64,000 nt of DNA from Tubulanus polymorphus (taxonomy: Eukaryota; Nemertea; Palaeonemertea; Tubulaniformes; Tubulanidae), in NCBI RefSeq assembly GCF_964204645.1, contig NC_134032.1:11278275-11342274 (forward strand). The letters are read 5' to 3'. The translations under genes and the position numbers were made by a program. Positions within the stretch are counted from its first letter, which is position 1. Every line of letters starts with the position of its first letter. The notes under the pieces are model-generated. The model did not search any database and was not told where the DNA came from. It saw nothing but the letters and a program-made list of their open reading frames with translations. Shown here piece by piece: positions 1-12,900 of the stretch.

Positions 1-300
1 AGCTGATAAACGGGGGTGTCCCAGGTTCGAATCTGATCTATTGATTCTGATTCTGTGTGATCTTGGTGTTGAAAGATGATAGACGGGTGTCCCGGGTTCG
101 AACCCGATCTATTGATTCTGATTCTGAATGATCTGGACATTGAAAGATGACACATGGGGTGTTCTGGGCTCGAACCCGGTCTATTGTAACTGTTTCTGTG
201 TGATCTGCATACTGAAAGAAGATAAACGAGGGTGTCTTGCGGGTTCGAACCTGGTCTATGGGAACTGAGTGACGGGTATGCTGAATTCATCATCTAGCTG
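1..300. repeat. Minisatellite with tRNA B-box-like core
   Basis: About four diverged units of roughly 65 bp. Each has a core like GATAAACGGGGGTGTCCC followed by GGTTCGAACCCG, then a spacer rich in GATTCTGATTCTG and GTGATCTGGATACTGAAAGA. The core matches the RNA polymerase III B box (GGTTCGANNCC) and looks like a tRNA T arm, but no acceptor stem or anticodon arm is present, so these are not tRNA genes. The same unit returns at 725-860 and 4768-4960, on both sides of the 1.1-kb array. Confidence 0.7.
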
Positions 301-700
301 GTGAATCTATGATAGGCAGGATTGTCCCAGGTTCGAACCCGATTGGCATTGGTTATCGATTCTGGGTGGTTTCGTTGGGGCCAGATAAAAAGACAATTGA
401 TTATCAATTATCAATTCCCTTAATTAAACTCGCCACCTATTGGAATTTCACTGAACTGACCAGATTGCTCTCACTTGTCTCCCTTGCTCTTCTTCAATGT
501 ATTGAAATCGCACTCGCCATCTGGGGGATTGATTGATAGTTTAACGTTTTATTCAAATTGATCCACTAGATTTCGAGTGTGATTTTAACACATTAAAGAA
601 GAGCTAGAGAGATAAAAAGGCGGTGTAGTCAGTTCAACAAAATTCCAATAGATGGCGACCTAATGATGGCTTAGGGTACTGAATCAGATACTGAAGGAGT
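300..700. repeat. Left flanking repeat of the 1.1-kb array
   Basis: This segment is repeated in the same order at about 4925-5240: the B-box core, GGTGGTTTCGTT, AGATAAAAAGACAATTGA, a GCCATCTGG block, ATTTTAACACATT and TTCCAATAGATGGCGACC. The tandem array at 880-4750 is therefore bracketed by direct copies of one flank. The TTCCAATAGATGGCGACC piece also recurs near 51438. No coding signal is seen. Confidence 0.6.
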
Positions 701-877
701 TCTATTGTTACTGATTTTGTGATCTGGATACGGAGAGATGAAAAACGGTGGTGTCCCGGGTTCGAACCCGGTCTATAGTTACTGATTCTGAGTGATCTGT
801 ATACTGTCCAGATAATAAACGGAGTGTTCCAGGTTCGAATACGGTCTATTACTATATGGAAATAGAATGAGGGAAAT

Positions 878-1344
878 CTGAGGGGTAGAGCATCGAAATG
901 TCCTTTGGATCCCAAATTATATCACAAAAACCTCCCGAAATCATGATATATAGTGTTTTAAATGTATCTATGAATTTAAAACATGTTCAAATTACTCATA
1001 AATTAATTAATTTGGCAAAGTAATTATCTTAGTAACGTATTTGAACTTATTTAGAAACGACTGAATCATAGAAATTCCACGCCAGAAATCCGTCAATCTG
1101 ATAATATCAGAGAATAAAACAGTCGTTTCTAATTAAGTTCAAATACGTGACGAAAATATTTACGTTGCCTAATTGATTAATTTGCGATTAATTTGAATAT
1201 GTTTTGAATTCATAGATGGATTCAAAATACTGTATATTTTTATTTCGGGAGGTATTTCTGATGTTCTATGTGGTCCTTAGAGCATTTCGATGTTGTACCC
1301 CCTCTGTTGGATTTTCACTGAACTAAACTCACAATAGATCCTTT
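878..1344. repeat. Palindromic element, copy 1 (left end truncated)
   Basis: First of four copies of a roughly 500-bp inverted repeat. The arms carry GAGCATCGAAAT, CCTCCCGAAAT and a run through AAACATGTTCAAATTACTC. They meet near the centre at AACGACTG / CAGTCGTT (about 1056 and 1120). The right arm ends CACAATAGATCCTTTG. The outermost part of the left arm is missing compared with copies 2 and 3. It looks like a non-autonomous DNA element (MITE-like); no coding sequence is seen. Confidence 0.75.
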
Positions 1345-1944
1345 GTGCAGATTCGATACACATTTTCAATGCATGTGTAAAATATCAATTCAACGTCTGT
1401 TCAACATCAGCAGAAATCAGAATCAGTATCAGTATCAGAATCACTGGACCAAACATATCTCTGTATTCTCTATTCATCATCTGGAAAACTGGAAATCAGT
1501 CAAATAAGTCGGGCCGAACTTAGGACTCGGTTTATCTTCTATGTATCATATCGGTCAGTAAGAAAATTAGTGCGTTTGAAACTGCAGCGTTTGAACCTTT
1601 GTTACTGATCCCAAGAGTTCTAATGCTGATTAGAGAATAAGTACGGTGCCCCAGGTTGGGTTCGAATCTAGGACACTTCTAATTATTTACAGGCAAAAAA
1701 ACGAACAAATGACACATTTTTTACTAATTTCTTGTTTATTTCGAAATACTACAAAAGCCATTGTTTTAATGGATGAATTTAATTGCTTTCTAGATATTTC
1801 AATGAAGAATACTTCATATACATTGGCATAACTTTATCGAACCGTCGAAACCTCGACTGCCAGAGAAAGAATCCTTCGACTGCCACAGTAGCATTCTCAG
1901 CTCACCTACATATCAATATATGAAAATATGTATGAATTCTTTAC
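1345..1944. repeat. Spacer of the 1.1-kb tandem unit
   Basis: About 600 bp of non-palindromic sequence between element copies. It includes CATTTTCAATGCATG, ATCTGGAAAACTGGAAATCA, a B-box-like GGTTGGGTTCGAATC and GACACATTTTTTACTAATTTC. Near-identical copies occur at about 2450-3040 and 3544-4344; the last one has an internal partial duplication around 3975. Palindrome plus spacer gives a period close to 1.1 kb. Confidence 0.7.
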
Positions 1945-2447
1945 AAAGGATCTATTGTGATTTTAGTTCAGTGAAAATCCGACAGAGGGCGTAGAGCATC
2001 GAAATATCCTTTGGATCCCAAATAATATCACAAAAACCTCCCGAAATCATAATATATATTGTTTTAAATGCATCTATGAATTCAAAACATATTCAAATTA
2101 CTCGTAAATTAATTAATTTGGCAACGTAATTATTTTAGTAACGTTTTTGAACTTATTTAGAAACGACTGAATCTCAGAGATTTCCACGTAGAAATCCGTC
2201 AAACTGATATCAGAGAATATATCGGTCGTTTCTAAATAAGTTCAAATACGTTACGAAAATAATTACGTTGCCTAATTAATCAATTTACGATTAATTTGAA
2301 AATATTTTGAATTCATAGATGGATTCAAAATACTGTATATTTTCATTTCGGGAGGTATTTATGAGGTTCTGTGGGGTCCTTAGAGCATTTCGATGTTGTA
2401 CCCCCTCTGTTGTATTTTCACTGAACTAAACTCACAATAGATCCTTT
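1945..2447. repeat. Palindromic element, copy 2 (complete)
   Basis: A complete copy of about 503 bp. The left arm starts AAAGGATCTATTGTGA and the right arm ends TCACAATAGATCCTTT. Both arms carry the CCTCCCGAAAT / ATTTCGGGAGG block about 90 bp in. The arms are imperfect, with paired substitutions, so the copy is not brand new. No open frame of note. Confidence 0.8.
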
Positions 2448-3041
2448 GTGCAGATTCGATATACATTTTCAATGCATGTATAAAATATCAATTCAACGTC
2501 TGTTCAACATCAGCAGAAATCAGAATCAGTTTCACTGGAATAAACATCTCTGTTTATTCTTTATTCATCATCTGGAAAACTGGAAATCATCAGTCAAATT
2601 AGTCGGGCCGAACAAAGGATTCGGTTTATCTTCTATGTATCATATCGGTCAGTAAGAAAATTAGTGCGTTTGAAACTTCAGCGTTTGAATCTTTGTCACT
2701 GATCCCAAGAGTTCTAATACTGATTAGAGAATAAGTAGGGGTGCCCCAGGTTGGGTTCGAATCTAGGACACTTCTAATTATTTACGGGCAAAAAAAACGA
2801 ACAAATGACACATTTTTTACTAATTTCTTGTTTATTCGCGAAATACTACAAAAGCCATTGTTTTAATGGATGAATTTAATTGCTCTCTAGATATTTCATT
2901 GAAGAATACTTCATATACATTGGCATACGTTTATCGAACCGTCGAAACCTCGACTGCCAGAGAAAGAATCCTTCGACTGCCACAGTAGCATTCTCAGCTC
3001 ACCTACATATCAATATATGAAAATATGTATGAATTCTTTAC

Positions 3042-3543
3042 AAAGGATCTATTGTGATTTTAGTTCAGTGAAAATCCGACAGAGGGCGTAGAGCATCGAA
3101 ATATCCTTTGGATCCCAAATTATATCACAAAAACCTCCCGAAATCATAATATATATTGTTTTAGATGTATCTATGAATTCAAAACATATTCAAATTACTC
3201 GTAAATTAATTAATTTGGCAACGTAATTATTCAGTAACGTATTTGAACTTATTTAGAAACGACTGATTTATAAAGATTCCACGCCAGAAACCCGTCAAAC
3301 TGATATCAGAGAATATATCGGTCGTTTCTAAATAAGTTCAAATGCGTTACGAAAATATTTACGTTGCATAATTAATCAATTTACGATTAATTTGAAAATG
3401 TTTTGAATTCATAGATGGATTCAAAATACTGTATATTTTTATTTCGGGAGGTATTTCTGATGTTCTATGGGGTCCTTAGAGCATTTCGATGTTGTACCCC
3501 CTCTGTGGATTTTCACTGAACTAAACTCACAATAGATCCTTTG
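3042..3543. repeat. Palindromic element, copy 3 (complete)
   Basis: A complete copy of about 502 bp with the same arm ends and inner blocks as copy 2. It shares many positions with copy 2, as expected if the 1.1-kb unit spread by unequal exchange rather than by separate insertions. Confidence 0.8.
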
Positions 3544-4344
3544 TGCAGATTCGATACACATTTTCAATGCATGTATAAAATATCAATTCAATGTCTGTTA
3601 AACATCAGCAGCAATCAGAATCAGTATCACTGGACCAAACATCTCTGTTTATTCTCTATTCATCATCTGGAAAACTGGAAATCAATCAAATAAATCGGGC
3701 CGAACTAAGGACTCGTTTTATCTTTTATGTATCATATCGATCAGTAAGAAAATTATTGCGTTTTGAAACTGCAGCGTTTGAAACTTTGTCACTGATTCCA
3801 AGAGTTCTAATACTGATTAGAGAATAAGTAGGGGTGCCCCAGGTTGGGTTCGAATCTAGGACACTTCTAATTATTTACGGGCAAAAAAACGAACAAATGA
3901 CACATTTTTTACTAATTTCTTGTTTATTCGCGAAATACTACAAAAGCCATTGTTTTAATGGATGAATTTAATTGCGTTTGAATCTTGAGCGTTTGAATCT
4001 TTGTCACTGATCCTAAGAGTCCTAATGCTGATTAGAGAATAAGTTGGTGCCCAGGTTGGGTTCGAATCTAGAACACTTCTAATTATTTACAGGCAAAAAA
4101 AAAAAACGAAATGACACATTTTTTACTAATTGCTTGTTTATTTGCGAAATACAACAAAAACCATTGTTTTAATGGATGAATTTATTGCTTTCTAGATTTT
4201 TCATTGAAGAATACTTCATATACATTAGCATACCTTTATCGAACCATCGAACCCTCGACTGTCAGAGAAAGAATACTTCGCCTGCCACAGTAGCATTTCA
4301 GTGTACATTCATATTACTCTATGAAAATAGTATGAGTTCTTTAC

Positions 4345-4750
4345 AAAGAATCTATTGTGATTTTAGTTCAGTGAAAATCCAACAGGGGGGTAAAGCATCA
4401 AAATTTCTTTTAGACCTCAGAAAATATGACAAAAACCTCCAGAAATGAAAGAACACAGTATTCAAAATTCAACTATGAATTCTAAACATATTCAAATTAC
4501 CCGTAAATTAATTAATTAGGCAACGTAATTATTCATCTAACGTTTCTGAACTTAATTAGAAACGACTGTACATTTTCTGATCACTTAATTTCCGGTGGAA
4601 TTTCGCCGATTCTGATTTTAGAATCGTTTCTAATTAAACTCAAAAACATTAGACAAATAATTGCCTGATCAACTTATTCGTATGTAATTTGAATGTGTTA
4701 TATCAGCGGATGAATATATTTGAAATACTATATATTCTCATTTCGGGAGT
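4345..4750. repeat. Palindromic element, copy 4 (right end truncated)
   Basis: The most diverged copy. The left arm starts AAAGAATCTATTGTGA. The right arm stops just after ATTTCGGGAG and runs into the B-box minisatellite at 4768, so about 90 bp of the right arm is missing. Its centre pairs AACGACTGTA with GAATCGTTTC. Confidence 0.7.
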
Positions 4751-4767
4751 TCTTAAATACTTTTTTG

Positions 4768-4960
4768 CAAAGATGATAAACGGGGGTGTCCCGGGTTCGA
4801 ACCCGATCTATTGTTTCTGATTCTGTGTGATCTGGATACTGAGAGATGATAAACGAGGATGTCCTGGGCTCGAACCCGGTCTTTTGTAACAGATTCTGAG
4901 TGATCTGAAAGATGATAAACATGGGTGTCCTGGGCTCGAACCCGATTGGTATTGGCTATT
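4768..4960. repeat. B-box minisatellite, right of the array
   Basis: Three units like those at 1-300, each with GATAAACG..GTGTCC(C/T)GG followed by a TCGAACCCG core. One unit has GGGCTCGAACCC instead of GGGTTCGAACCC, as does one unit in the left array, so variant units are shared between the two arrays. Confidence 0.65.
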
Positions 4961-5357
4961 GATTCTGGGTGGTTTCGTTTAGGTCAGATAAAAAGACAAT
5001 TGAAATTATATTTAATTATCAATTTCCTTAATTAAACTCAAATCAAATCAGTTTGGCTCGCCATCTGGTGGAATGATGTAGTAGTTTAACGTTATTTTAA
5101 ATTTATCCACTAGATGGCGAGTGCGATTTTAACACATTGAAGAAGCGCTAGAGAGATTAAAAAGGCGATGTAGTCAGTTCAGCAAAATTCCAATAGATGG
5201 CGACCTAAGCTTCGGGTACTGAATTAGATGATGAAGTGGAAGTGTCCAAACCTCTATTGTTTCTGATAATGAGTGATCTGGATACTGAAAGATGATAAAC
5301 GTGGAACTGTTCCACGAAGCTGAACAGTGATCAATCAAATCTCGGGGTTAAATAAAC

Positions 5358-5496
5358 CAGGGTTTCCAGTGGTAAGGCCAGGGTAAAAAGAAGTACCGGT
5401 ACGAAGGACTTTTTCGGCAATTTTATAACCCCAAAAGAAGGACAAAGATGATGTTTGTCCAAACTTTTTCCAAAAGAAGGACCGCTGGAAACCCTG
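5358..5496. mobile_element. Short DNA-transposon-like element with target duplication
   Basis: A 139-bp element with terminal inverted repeats CAGGGTTTCCAGTGG and CCGCTGGAAACCCTG. It is flanked on both sides by ATAAAC (5352-5357 and 5497-5502), a likely 6-bp target duplication. Inner halves also pair (AAGTACCGG..., GAAGGAC and CTTTTTC blocks). The CAGGG ends resemble hAT-type termini, but hAT duplications are usually 8 bp, so the superfamily is uncertain. There is no coding capacity. Confidence 0.65.
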
Positions 5497-5937
5497 ATAA
5501 ACGAATGACACATGCCTCGATCAAGTAATTAAATTGGTGACATTTTATGGATCATTTCACAATTCTTCCTCATTCCGCGTGCTACCTGGTCCAGCTGGGT
5601 TCGATTCCATTTTTCCTTTGTTGTGAATAGATATAACAAACTGTAAGAGAAACGTATTCAAAGAAACATTGGAAACACACGATATATTACAGCGTAGTAA
5701 TAATTATCATTCTTTATTTATCATCATTGTCCAGCATACATACATTCTATAATGGTTTCATAAGCATGAGCTAGCACCCGATAAAACAAACAAATAAATT
5801 GATACATATGTATTTCAATCCAATTCGATCTCAGAAACTATGGAAACAAGTCCAGAAAATTAATATATCGTTCATAAATTTGCCAGTAATACTAATTTTC
5901 ATCAATGGCTGTCAACTTGATAATACAGTGCAACCCC

Positions 5938-6104
5938 CAATTGCCACTACGAATATATTTGCACTTGAACTTAACCAATGAGCATTGAGAACGAAGCAAA
6001 GTTTATTCACGTTGTCAGGAACTTTGTTGTTTCTCAATTGCCAGAGGGCAGATGTCAACAGTGAATAGGAAGGATCAGCTATGAATATATTTGTAGTGGC
6101 AATG
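5938..6104. mobile_element. MITE-like inverted repeat
   Basis: The ends pair as ATTGCCACTACGAATATATTT and its complement form AATATATTTGTAGTGGCAAT, with a second pairing inside (TTGAGAACGAAGCAAAG with CTTTGTTGTTTCTCAA). Total length is about 167 bp with no coding capacity. Confidence 0.6.
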
Positions 6105-6239
6105 GTGACAGAACTGAAACCACAAGTGTAGCGGGCAGTGAAAATCAGGTTCCTGAGATACACACACACAAGACACGAGCTAAATCTACGATACATATTA
6201 CATCGAATCAGGACCCCAAGTTGCGCGGTTCTGAATTAG

Positions 6240-6640
6240 ATATTTGTAAGAACCGGGTCCGGCACTATCTACGCCCGACCTCGCTGGCGGGGCTTAAAGC
6301 TAAGCTACCGGCGTATAAATACAACATTCACTCAAACTGACATAATTTTTCACTCCAAAAAGCTAAATACATATTCAAAAATTACATTCGAAACAAAACA
6401 ATAATCCAGATTATCTATATTATCGAAGCGGATTAACAGAATTTCATCTGGATAAAGAGTTTTTCGACTGTATTTTCTGAGATAAATGCGCAACAAAATA
6501 TTTACAACAATACGGTATACGATTAAACATTGAATATATTACGGTTAAAATAACAATTTGCGTTAAAAAATGGGAATATTAATAATATCGTTGATTCTTT
6601 CCATAAACTTACGAAAAAAGTTATAAGCGATCGATAATAC
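6240..6640. other. Region downstream of HMMR, no gene seen
   Basis: AT-rich sequence below the HMMR stop codon. A GC-richer piece at 6250-6320 could be an old short interspersed element, but I see no clear A or B box. No convincing polyadenylation signal for HMMR was found here. Confidence 0.4.
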
Positions 6641-6646
6641 TCGGGG

Positions 6647-6748
6647 CCCGGTTTTATAGACTGGTATTACCTTTAACCCCGGGACTAAATTCATAATGAA
6701 TTGAGTTAGCCCCGCGGCTAAAGGTTATACCAGTCTATAAAACTAGGG
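6647..6748. mobile_element. 102-bp palindromic MITE
   Basis: A near-perfect inverted repeat: the left arm reads CCCGGTTTTATAGACTGGTA and the right arm reads TACCAGTCTATAAAAC, with TTCATAATGAA at the centre. Related GGTTTTATAGACC sequences occur at 48795 and in the cluster at 20440-20735. Confidence 0.65.
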
Positions 6749-6956
6749 CTAAGAATACAGTAGGTTAAATCGGTCCATTTCAAAAAGCTATCCGGCTTCA
6801 ATTTCCCTCTACTCCCCTTCTCCAAATGTCAATTTATCCTCTGCACAGTTGCCCTCCCCTCTCCTTCAAAAATAAATGCTAAAAAATCAGTTTGTTGTGA
6901 TGGTTAAATGATGAGTGAAACAACCGATAAAAAAAGTCCATTTCACCCCTTTCCTC

Positions 6957-9900
6957 TCACAGACGACGGTTCGTAAGTTTTCGCGGCGAATTCGTCGAAC
7001 TGTCGCGTAACGGAGTCCGGCGAGGCGATCCTCCACTAGACGGCGTCGGCGATTCCAGGTAGGTTTTCTGCAGTTGTTTCGGCGCGACGACCGTCGAATT
7101 CTCCTGAAAGAAGAAAAGTCGAAAATTGTAATAAAGCGGACTGACTAGTCAAAATTGCGAAGGACGAAAAACGAAGGAATCTGAATAAAGTAAATACATT
7201 ATCAAAGTAAATAGTGATTTAAGGTAAAATAGCATATTACTGCATGGTCGATTCAGTCTCATCAGGTACATGCCCTTCTGTACATATTTTATTTCATATA
7301 TTATAACTGATAAAGCTGAAGTGACTCGGCGAAATTGATTGTGCGGATATATACTATTTTCGACGATGAATATCATTTTAGTTCTGATTCTGTTTAGTTG
7401 CTTTATTGAACATCCGACTCAAATGTATTTCAAGTAAAAGTTGATGTTGAATTGACAGACGAATATGGCCCTAAACCATCTGCTTCGCTGTCCTTCAGTC
7501 GCAGCAGAGCTAACAAAACACTTTTTGTAAAGTCTAAGGAAAATTTAAGGCCCTAGTTGGCATCCATTTGCATTCAAACATTTCCCTTAATTAAAGGATT
7601 TTTATTATACCATCCGATCACATCATTTTAACATAATGAATTCCGGGAGATCAATTCACCAACAGACTCTTCTACAAACTATTTATTACCTTAACGTGTT
7701 GAAATGCTTTACTGGGGTCGAATCGTTTTTTCACTTCCGACGTTTGTTGTTGGCGTTTTAGTTTGATCACTTGTTCCCTCAAACTGCTCAACTCCTATTT
7801 GACAAAAAAAGGAATGATTGAAGATAGGGACAATATTCAATGCTCACAACGTTTTCTGACATACGAGGACCCATCAAGTTTCGCAGTTGAAACATAGTCA
7901 GAACATAGTCATAATCAAGTTGTTAGACTGGTTTTAGATCCGAAACGAGCTTAAACTGGTCTTAAGATGTTACGATAGATGATCACATCGCAGTCAACTT
8001 AAGCAGCCTTTGTGCAGGCGTGTTGGAAGCAATTGTTGATTGACAAGTACTGATATGTTGCCACGGCGAATTTACTTCAATTTCATGCAAAACATGATAT
8101 TCAAAGAAAAAAACGTCATTCAGTAAATTATTGCCGCAGCACTTCCAACACCACTGTTGTGGCCAGCTGTAACTGAGTGCATCTACTTACACTGGCCTTT
8201 AGCCTAAACTGCAGGCAAATGCTTCACTACATTAGTCCATTTTTCAAATTAGGAGTGAATATGAATATGAATTTATTTTCGAGTTAGACAGACAGACAGT
8301 CGAGTTAGTCAGTCAAGAGTCAAATCAAACTTATAACCATGGAAATTATAAGACAACATGAAAAATAAAACTTACGTCTTTCAACGCGACATTTTCCTGC
8401 TTGATTTTGACGATGTGTTGTATTTTCTGCTTGTGGTTCTGATGGCCGAGCAGTTTCGCGTATTGCTCGCTTAGTTTCTGAACCTCGGCTTTAGTTTCGT
8501 TGCTGCGACCGACGAGCAATCGCTTCTCTTCCTCGAACGAATCCAACTGAACCTGAATGGAACAGAACGCAGAATATAACATTACAACTAAACTATATTT
8601 GATTTGAGTAGAAATCTTCAAAACCAGTCTCAAGCCTTCCCGTCACACCAATTCTATGTATTTGAGTTGCACAAAAAATCTTTTAAAGCAGGGCCGAGTT
8701 TCAATGAAAAAGTTTAAGCTAAAAATGGTTAAGTTTGAATTGTTGTCCTCATTGAAAACGGGAAGTAACCAATAGCAATTACACCAAAAGTTTGGGTTTA
8801 AGTTTTTTGTGAAACTGGGCCCTGATCTTACGCTTGGTCCTACATGTCCTTTTTTAGTTTAGTTTAGTTAAGAAGAGTTTTATGCCTCGACAGCAAGTAA
8901 ACAGTCTAACCCTTATGGATCTTAAGAGACGGTCAGGGCCTTTTTTTATTGGTTGTTGTGACTCACAACCTGACTAAGTTAGCAGGGCTTAATCCTAGTC
9001 AACGCCAGAGGGTGTTTCGATCCAGGGACCTATTGGTTCCCAGTCCTCCACTTAACAAAATGAGCTAACTGCGCAGAACAATTTTGAAAATCAAATTCAT
9101 TCCTTCAGAAAACTTGGTTTCATTTCGATTGCCTAGCTTAGGCCAATTTCATCCGAGGTTTTGGACCGGTCTTAATTTGTTAGATTGGTTATACGGAAGA
9201 CCTGCATAAACTTCGTGCCAAGTTTATATTGAGTTTTGAATATAGGTGTGAATCGGGGCTCATCAAAGAAAGTTTTTTAAAGTCTGGCGCTTTATCGTGG
9301 AATTAAACCATACCTGGAACGGTGCAACTTTATCTTGCAAATCCTCATATAACTTCTGCCACCTGAATAAGAAAACGAAAATATCATTTGCATCAAAAGC
9401 CTCGATCCCCAGTACACCGGTGTGTCTGAACTGATACGGGCGATAGACGTATGGTTCAGCTGCGAGCACCCTTCACCTTTCACACGATTCTTCGATAACA
9501 ACTCCTCCGATTTATAATCATCAAAACACTTAACACATGGTTCCCACAGTTTCATGAAATAAAAATTCCCAGGTTATTTTTCCCCAAGTATTTCATGGGT
9601 GATTGTTCAATTTTCCAAAATGGAAAATGGGGCCTTCATAAATACGAATGGATACCATCATATTACGGTCAACATTTTAGCGGTGACTGGTTGATAAAGT
9701 TGATTATAATGGGAAATCGCTGAAGAAAATTGCCACTGGCAAATGCAATACATGAAATGTTAATGAATTTCCCAAATATTTCCCTGATTTGAGGAAAATT
9801 TCTCAAATTCCCAAATATTTCAAAACTCGGAATTATTATCATTAAAATTCATTATTAAAATACCCAAGTTTTTCCCAATTTCCCTGTTTTGTGGGAACCA

Positions 9901-12900
9901 TGTTAACATATCTACAGAACCTCAGCCGAGACATTTTTTAATTGAATACGGACTACTAAAAACACCAGACATTTCATCGGCTCAGTTTCAAAAACTGATT
10001 GTCCACACTTCACAATACAATACAGGGGCAGCAGGTGCTGAAAAGTTAGTTACAGTTAACCGATGAATAGTTGACATAGTGACAATTAAAAGTTCATTGT
10101 TACTATGGTACCTATCAGCCAGCTTTTGAGCAACTTAACATTGCATAGTGAATGACTAGAAAGAGGGGTTGGTTCCAGATGGTAAGATTGATAGCCGGTG
10201 TATAAAACAACTTACTTGTTGATTTCGTTTTGAAGCGCTGATATTTCCGAGTCGTTGCTGTGGCTTCTATCGTTGAGTTGTTCCTCTAGGGCGGCGATCA
10301 ATGACTCGTATTGGTCCTGTTGCGACTGTAACTGCGCGTCGAACTGCTCCCGATTCTGCTTGAACTCTATCTGATGCCTAAGAATAAACAAACAAATAAA
10401 CCGTTCGCGACATTTTCCAAAACCTTCCCAAAAGTATGTACATATAGGCCCATGAAACAGATCGCTGATTTTTCTATCATCCAAACCCGCGACCTTCGTC
10501 CTATTAGTCCTACAGTCAAACTTCATTATAACAACAATTCATCAGATATCACAAATAAAGAATTTTGTCCCAAGTAAAGACAACTTGATTAATTATATAC
10601 TGGATATAACAAACTATTGGTTACAGTGAAAATATCATCTGGTCCCATGTTTGCTGTAACGAGGTTACACTGTGACCTAGTTCTAAAGATCTGGCCCGGG
10701 TTCGACAGTTCTGCCTTAAGATTTGACTCAGAGTTCACTGGAAGTGAATTCAACTCAAGAGTTAATCTCTGGATCCTTGGGCCAGTAGTTCAAAGGTTGA
10801 TTAAAGTTAATCTGAACTTAAAATTCCATGGCGACAATGGGGTACCAGCACACCAGCTATCCTGTCAGATGGCGCCACTGATATATCAGACAAACTCGTG
10901 AGAATAAAGGACAGAATAACTCGGCCGATTAGGAGAAACAAGATATCATTTTCTTTTTTATCTAAAATGCAAAAACCTTTTCCGCATACCTCGAATAATC
11001 ATCCTGAATTTTCTCCAACTTCTCACACAATTCTTGACACTGCCTAAAACCGAGAAAAAAATCATGAAATATCATCGGAAAACGAAGTCAGCCAGTCAAC
11101 CTATCCGCATGAAAATTTTTATTTGACTTGCTTTTAACTGACTATTCCCCGTCATACACATTGGTTTCCCTGACTTGGCTTGCTAAGAATCCAATCGATT
11201 AACACAGTAACATACGCAAGACATAGACAGAAACTGATTGATTTTAAGTGCGATCTAGCAATATCACAACTTTTCCCTGATTAAAGGCTTTTTTTTACAA
11301 AATTCCCTATTTCCTGACTTTTTAAAGAAAAGAACATTCCCTGACACTATTCCTTGATTTCCAAATATGGTGACTACGCTGTGCCCGGACGTTAGACTCG
11401 AAGAAGGAAAATATTTTCGTACCTCTGCGATTGCGAGCGACTGTCTCGTAACGATAGAATCTCCTGTTCGAGGCTGACTCGATTAGAATCGCGTTCCACC
11501 TGCAACTTCACCTGCGCAGTCCTCATTTCCGCTACCTGCAAAAATTGACGTAACAAATGACTAGAGCAACAGAAGTACCGGTAACTGTGATATGCTTAGA
11601 TTAGCTACTACTGCCAATGAATAAATCTGGAAATTCTTTGTTACAATGATAAAGATATCTGGAGAAGTGGCATCTCAGTAGATTTTAGTCAAGAGTTAAT
11701 TTCTCCTAATTCACTCTTTCAGGTATCAGATAAATGATTTAATCATTTATCTCATTATGAACCCAGGAATTATCACAATTTTTTACATCCTTTCAGTAGG
11801 TTTTTTAACATCTTTCGCATCATATTATCAGATTGGTTAGCTGGTAAAAGATTTTTACGGGGAAAAAAAGAAGAATTTTCTTCTTCTATGTGTCCGATAT
11901 TTACCTTTTCTTCGAGATGCAATTTCTCGATTTCTAAATTCGTTTTCGCCGTTTCGCTCGTCGATAATTCCTTGATCAATTTTCCGTTCTCTTCGGTCGT
12001 CAGTCTCAACTCGTTCTGACGAGTTTCCAAGCGTTTTCTCAACTCGCCGATCACGTCGACGTCGTTCAGGCGTTTATTCTCCGTCGCGAGTTTCGATTTC
12101 TCGCGTTCGATGCGCGCCAGTCGCTCCGCCGTGTCGTCGTACGACGCGCGCGCGTCTTTCAAACATTCCTCCAACTCGGCCGTGGCCGCTCGCGATCGCG
12201 CGACGTTCTCCGATAGCCGCGTTCGTTCGTGACGTTCGTTTTCGAGCGTTTCCGTCAGTTCGGAGTTCGTCTGCCGCGAACGCTCCAATCCGTCTGCCAG
12301 CTCGGAATTCTGCGATTTCATTCGGTCAATCGTTTGTTTCAAGCGAACGTTCTCTTTATTCGAATTGTCGAAGTCGACATCAATACGATTCTTTTCCGAT
12401 GAAATCAACGCGTTTTCGTCCTGATGAAAGAAGAAAAATTCAAATGGACGGAAACAAATTTGAGATTAATCAGCTTTCCTACAGATCGGTCATTCCTGGA
12501 TATGTGGAGTTTTCAAGGAGCTTTAAAGGAGAAAATTTCAAGCATCTGTATTACTTTCATCAACCAATCAGTCCTGTTTATTTCAGTAAACCTTTAATTT
12601 GGCCTTCTATGGTGCAAATATTTATCCTTATAGCCAAAACTCAAAACTCTGTTTCTAATTTGGTAAGCGCCTAATTGGGAAAAAGACAAATCTTCCATAA
12701 CTTTTGATTTGTCAGAATTTAACTCACTTTCAACTCGTCCAAGTCTTTAATCAATTGCATAGAAGTTGTTTCTAACGTCAGCACCTGACCGAGAGCCGTT
12801 TCTAGGCTTTCTCCTTTAGCTCTGAGCTCAGTTTCCAATCGTTCCAGTCGCGCAGATTCTTTCAACTTCAATTCAACTACAGTAAAAATAGCACGGCTTT

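Noticed and set aside
1-300. tRNA genes
   Set aside because: Only T-arm/B-box-like cores are present; no acceptor, D or anticodon arms can be built. The same applies at 4768-4960, 29731, 37538, 51298 and 57830.
1-4750. CRISPR array or rolling-circle element
   Set aside because: Unit length (1.1 kb), palindromes and a eukaryotic gene context do not fit CRISPR. No helitron TC..CTRR ends with hairpin were found.
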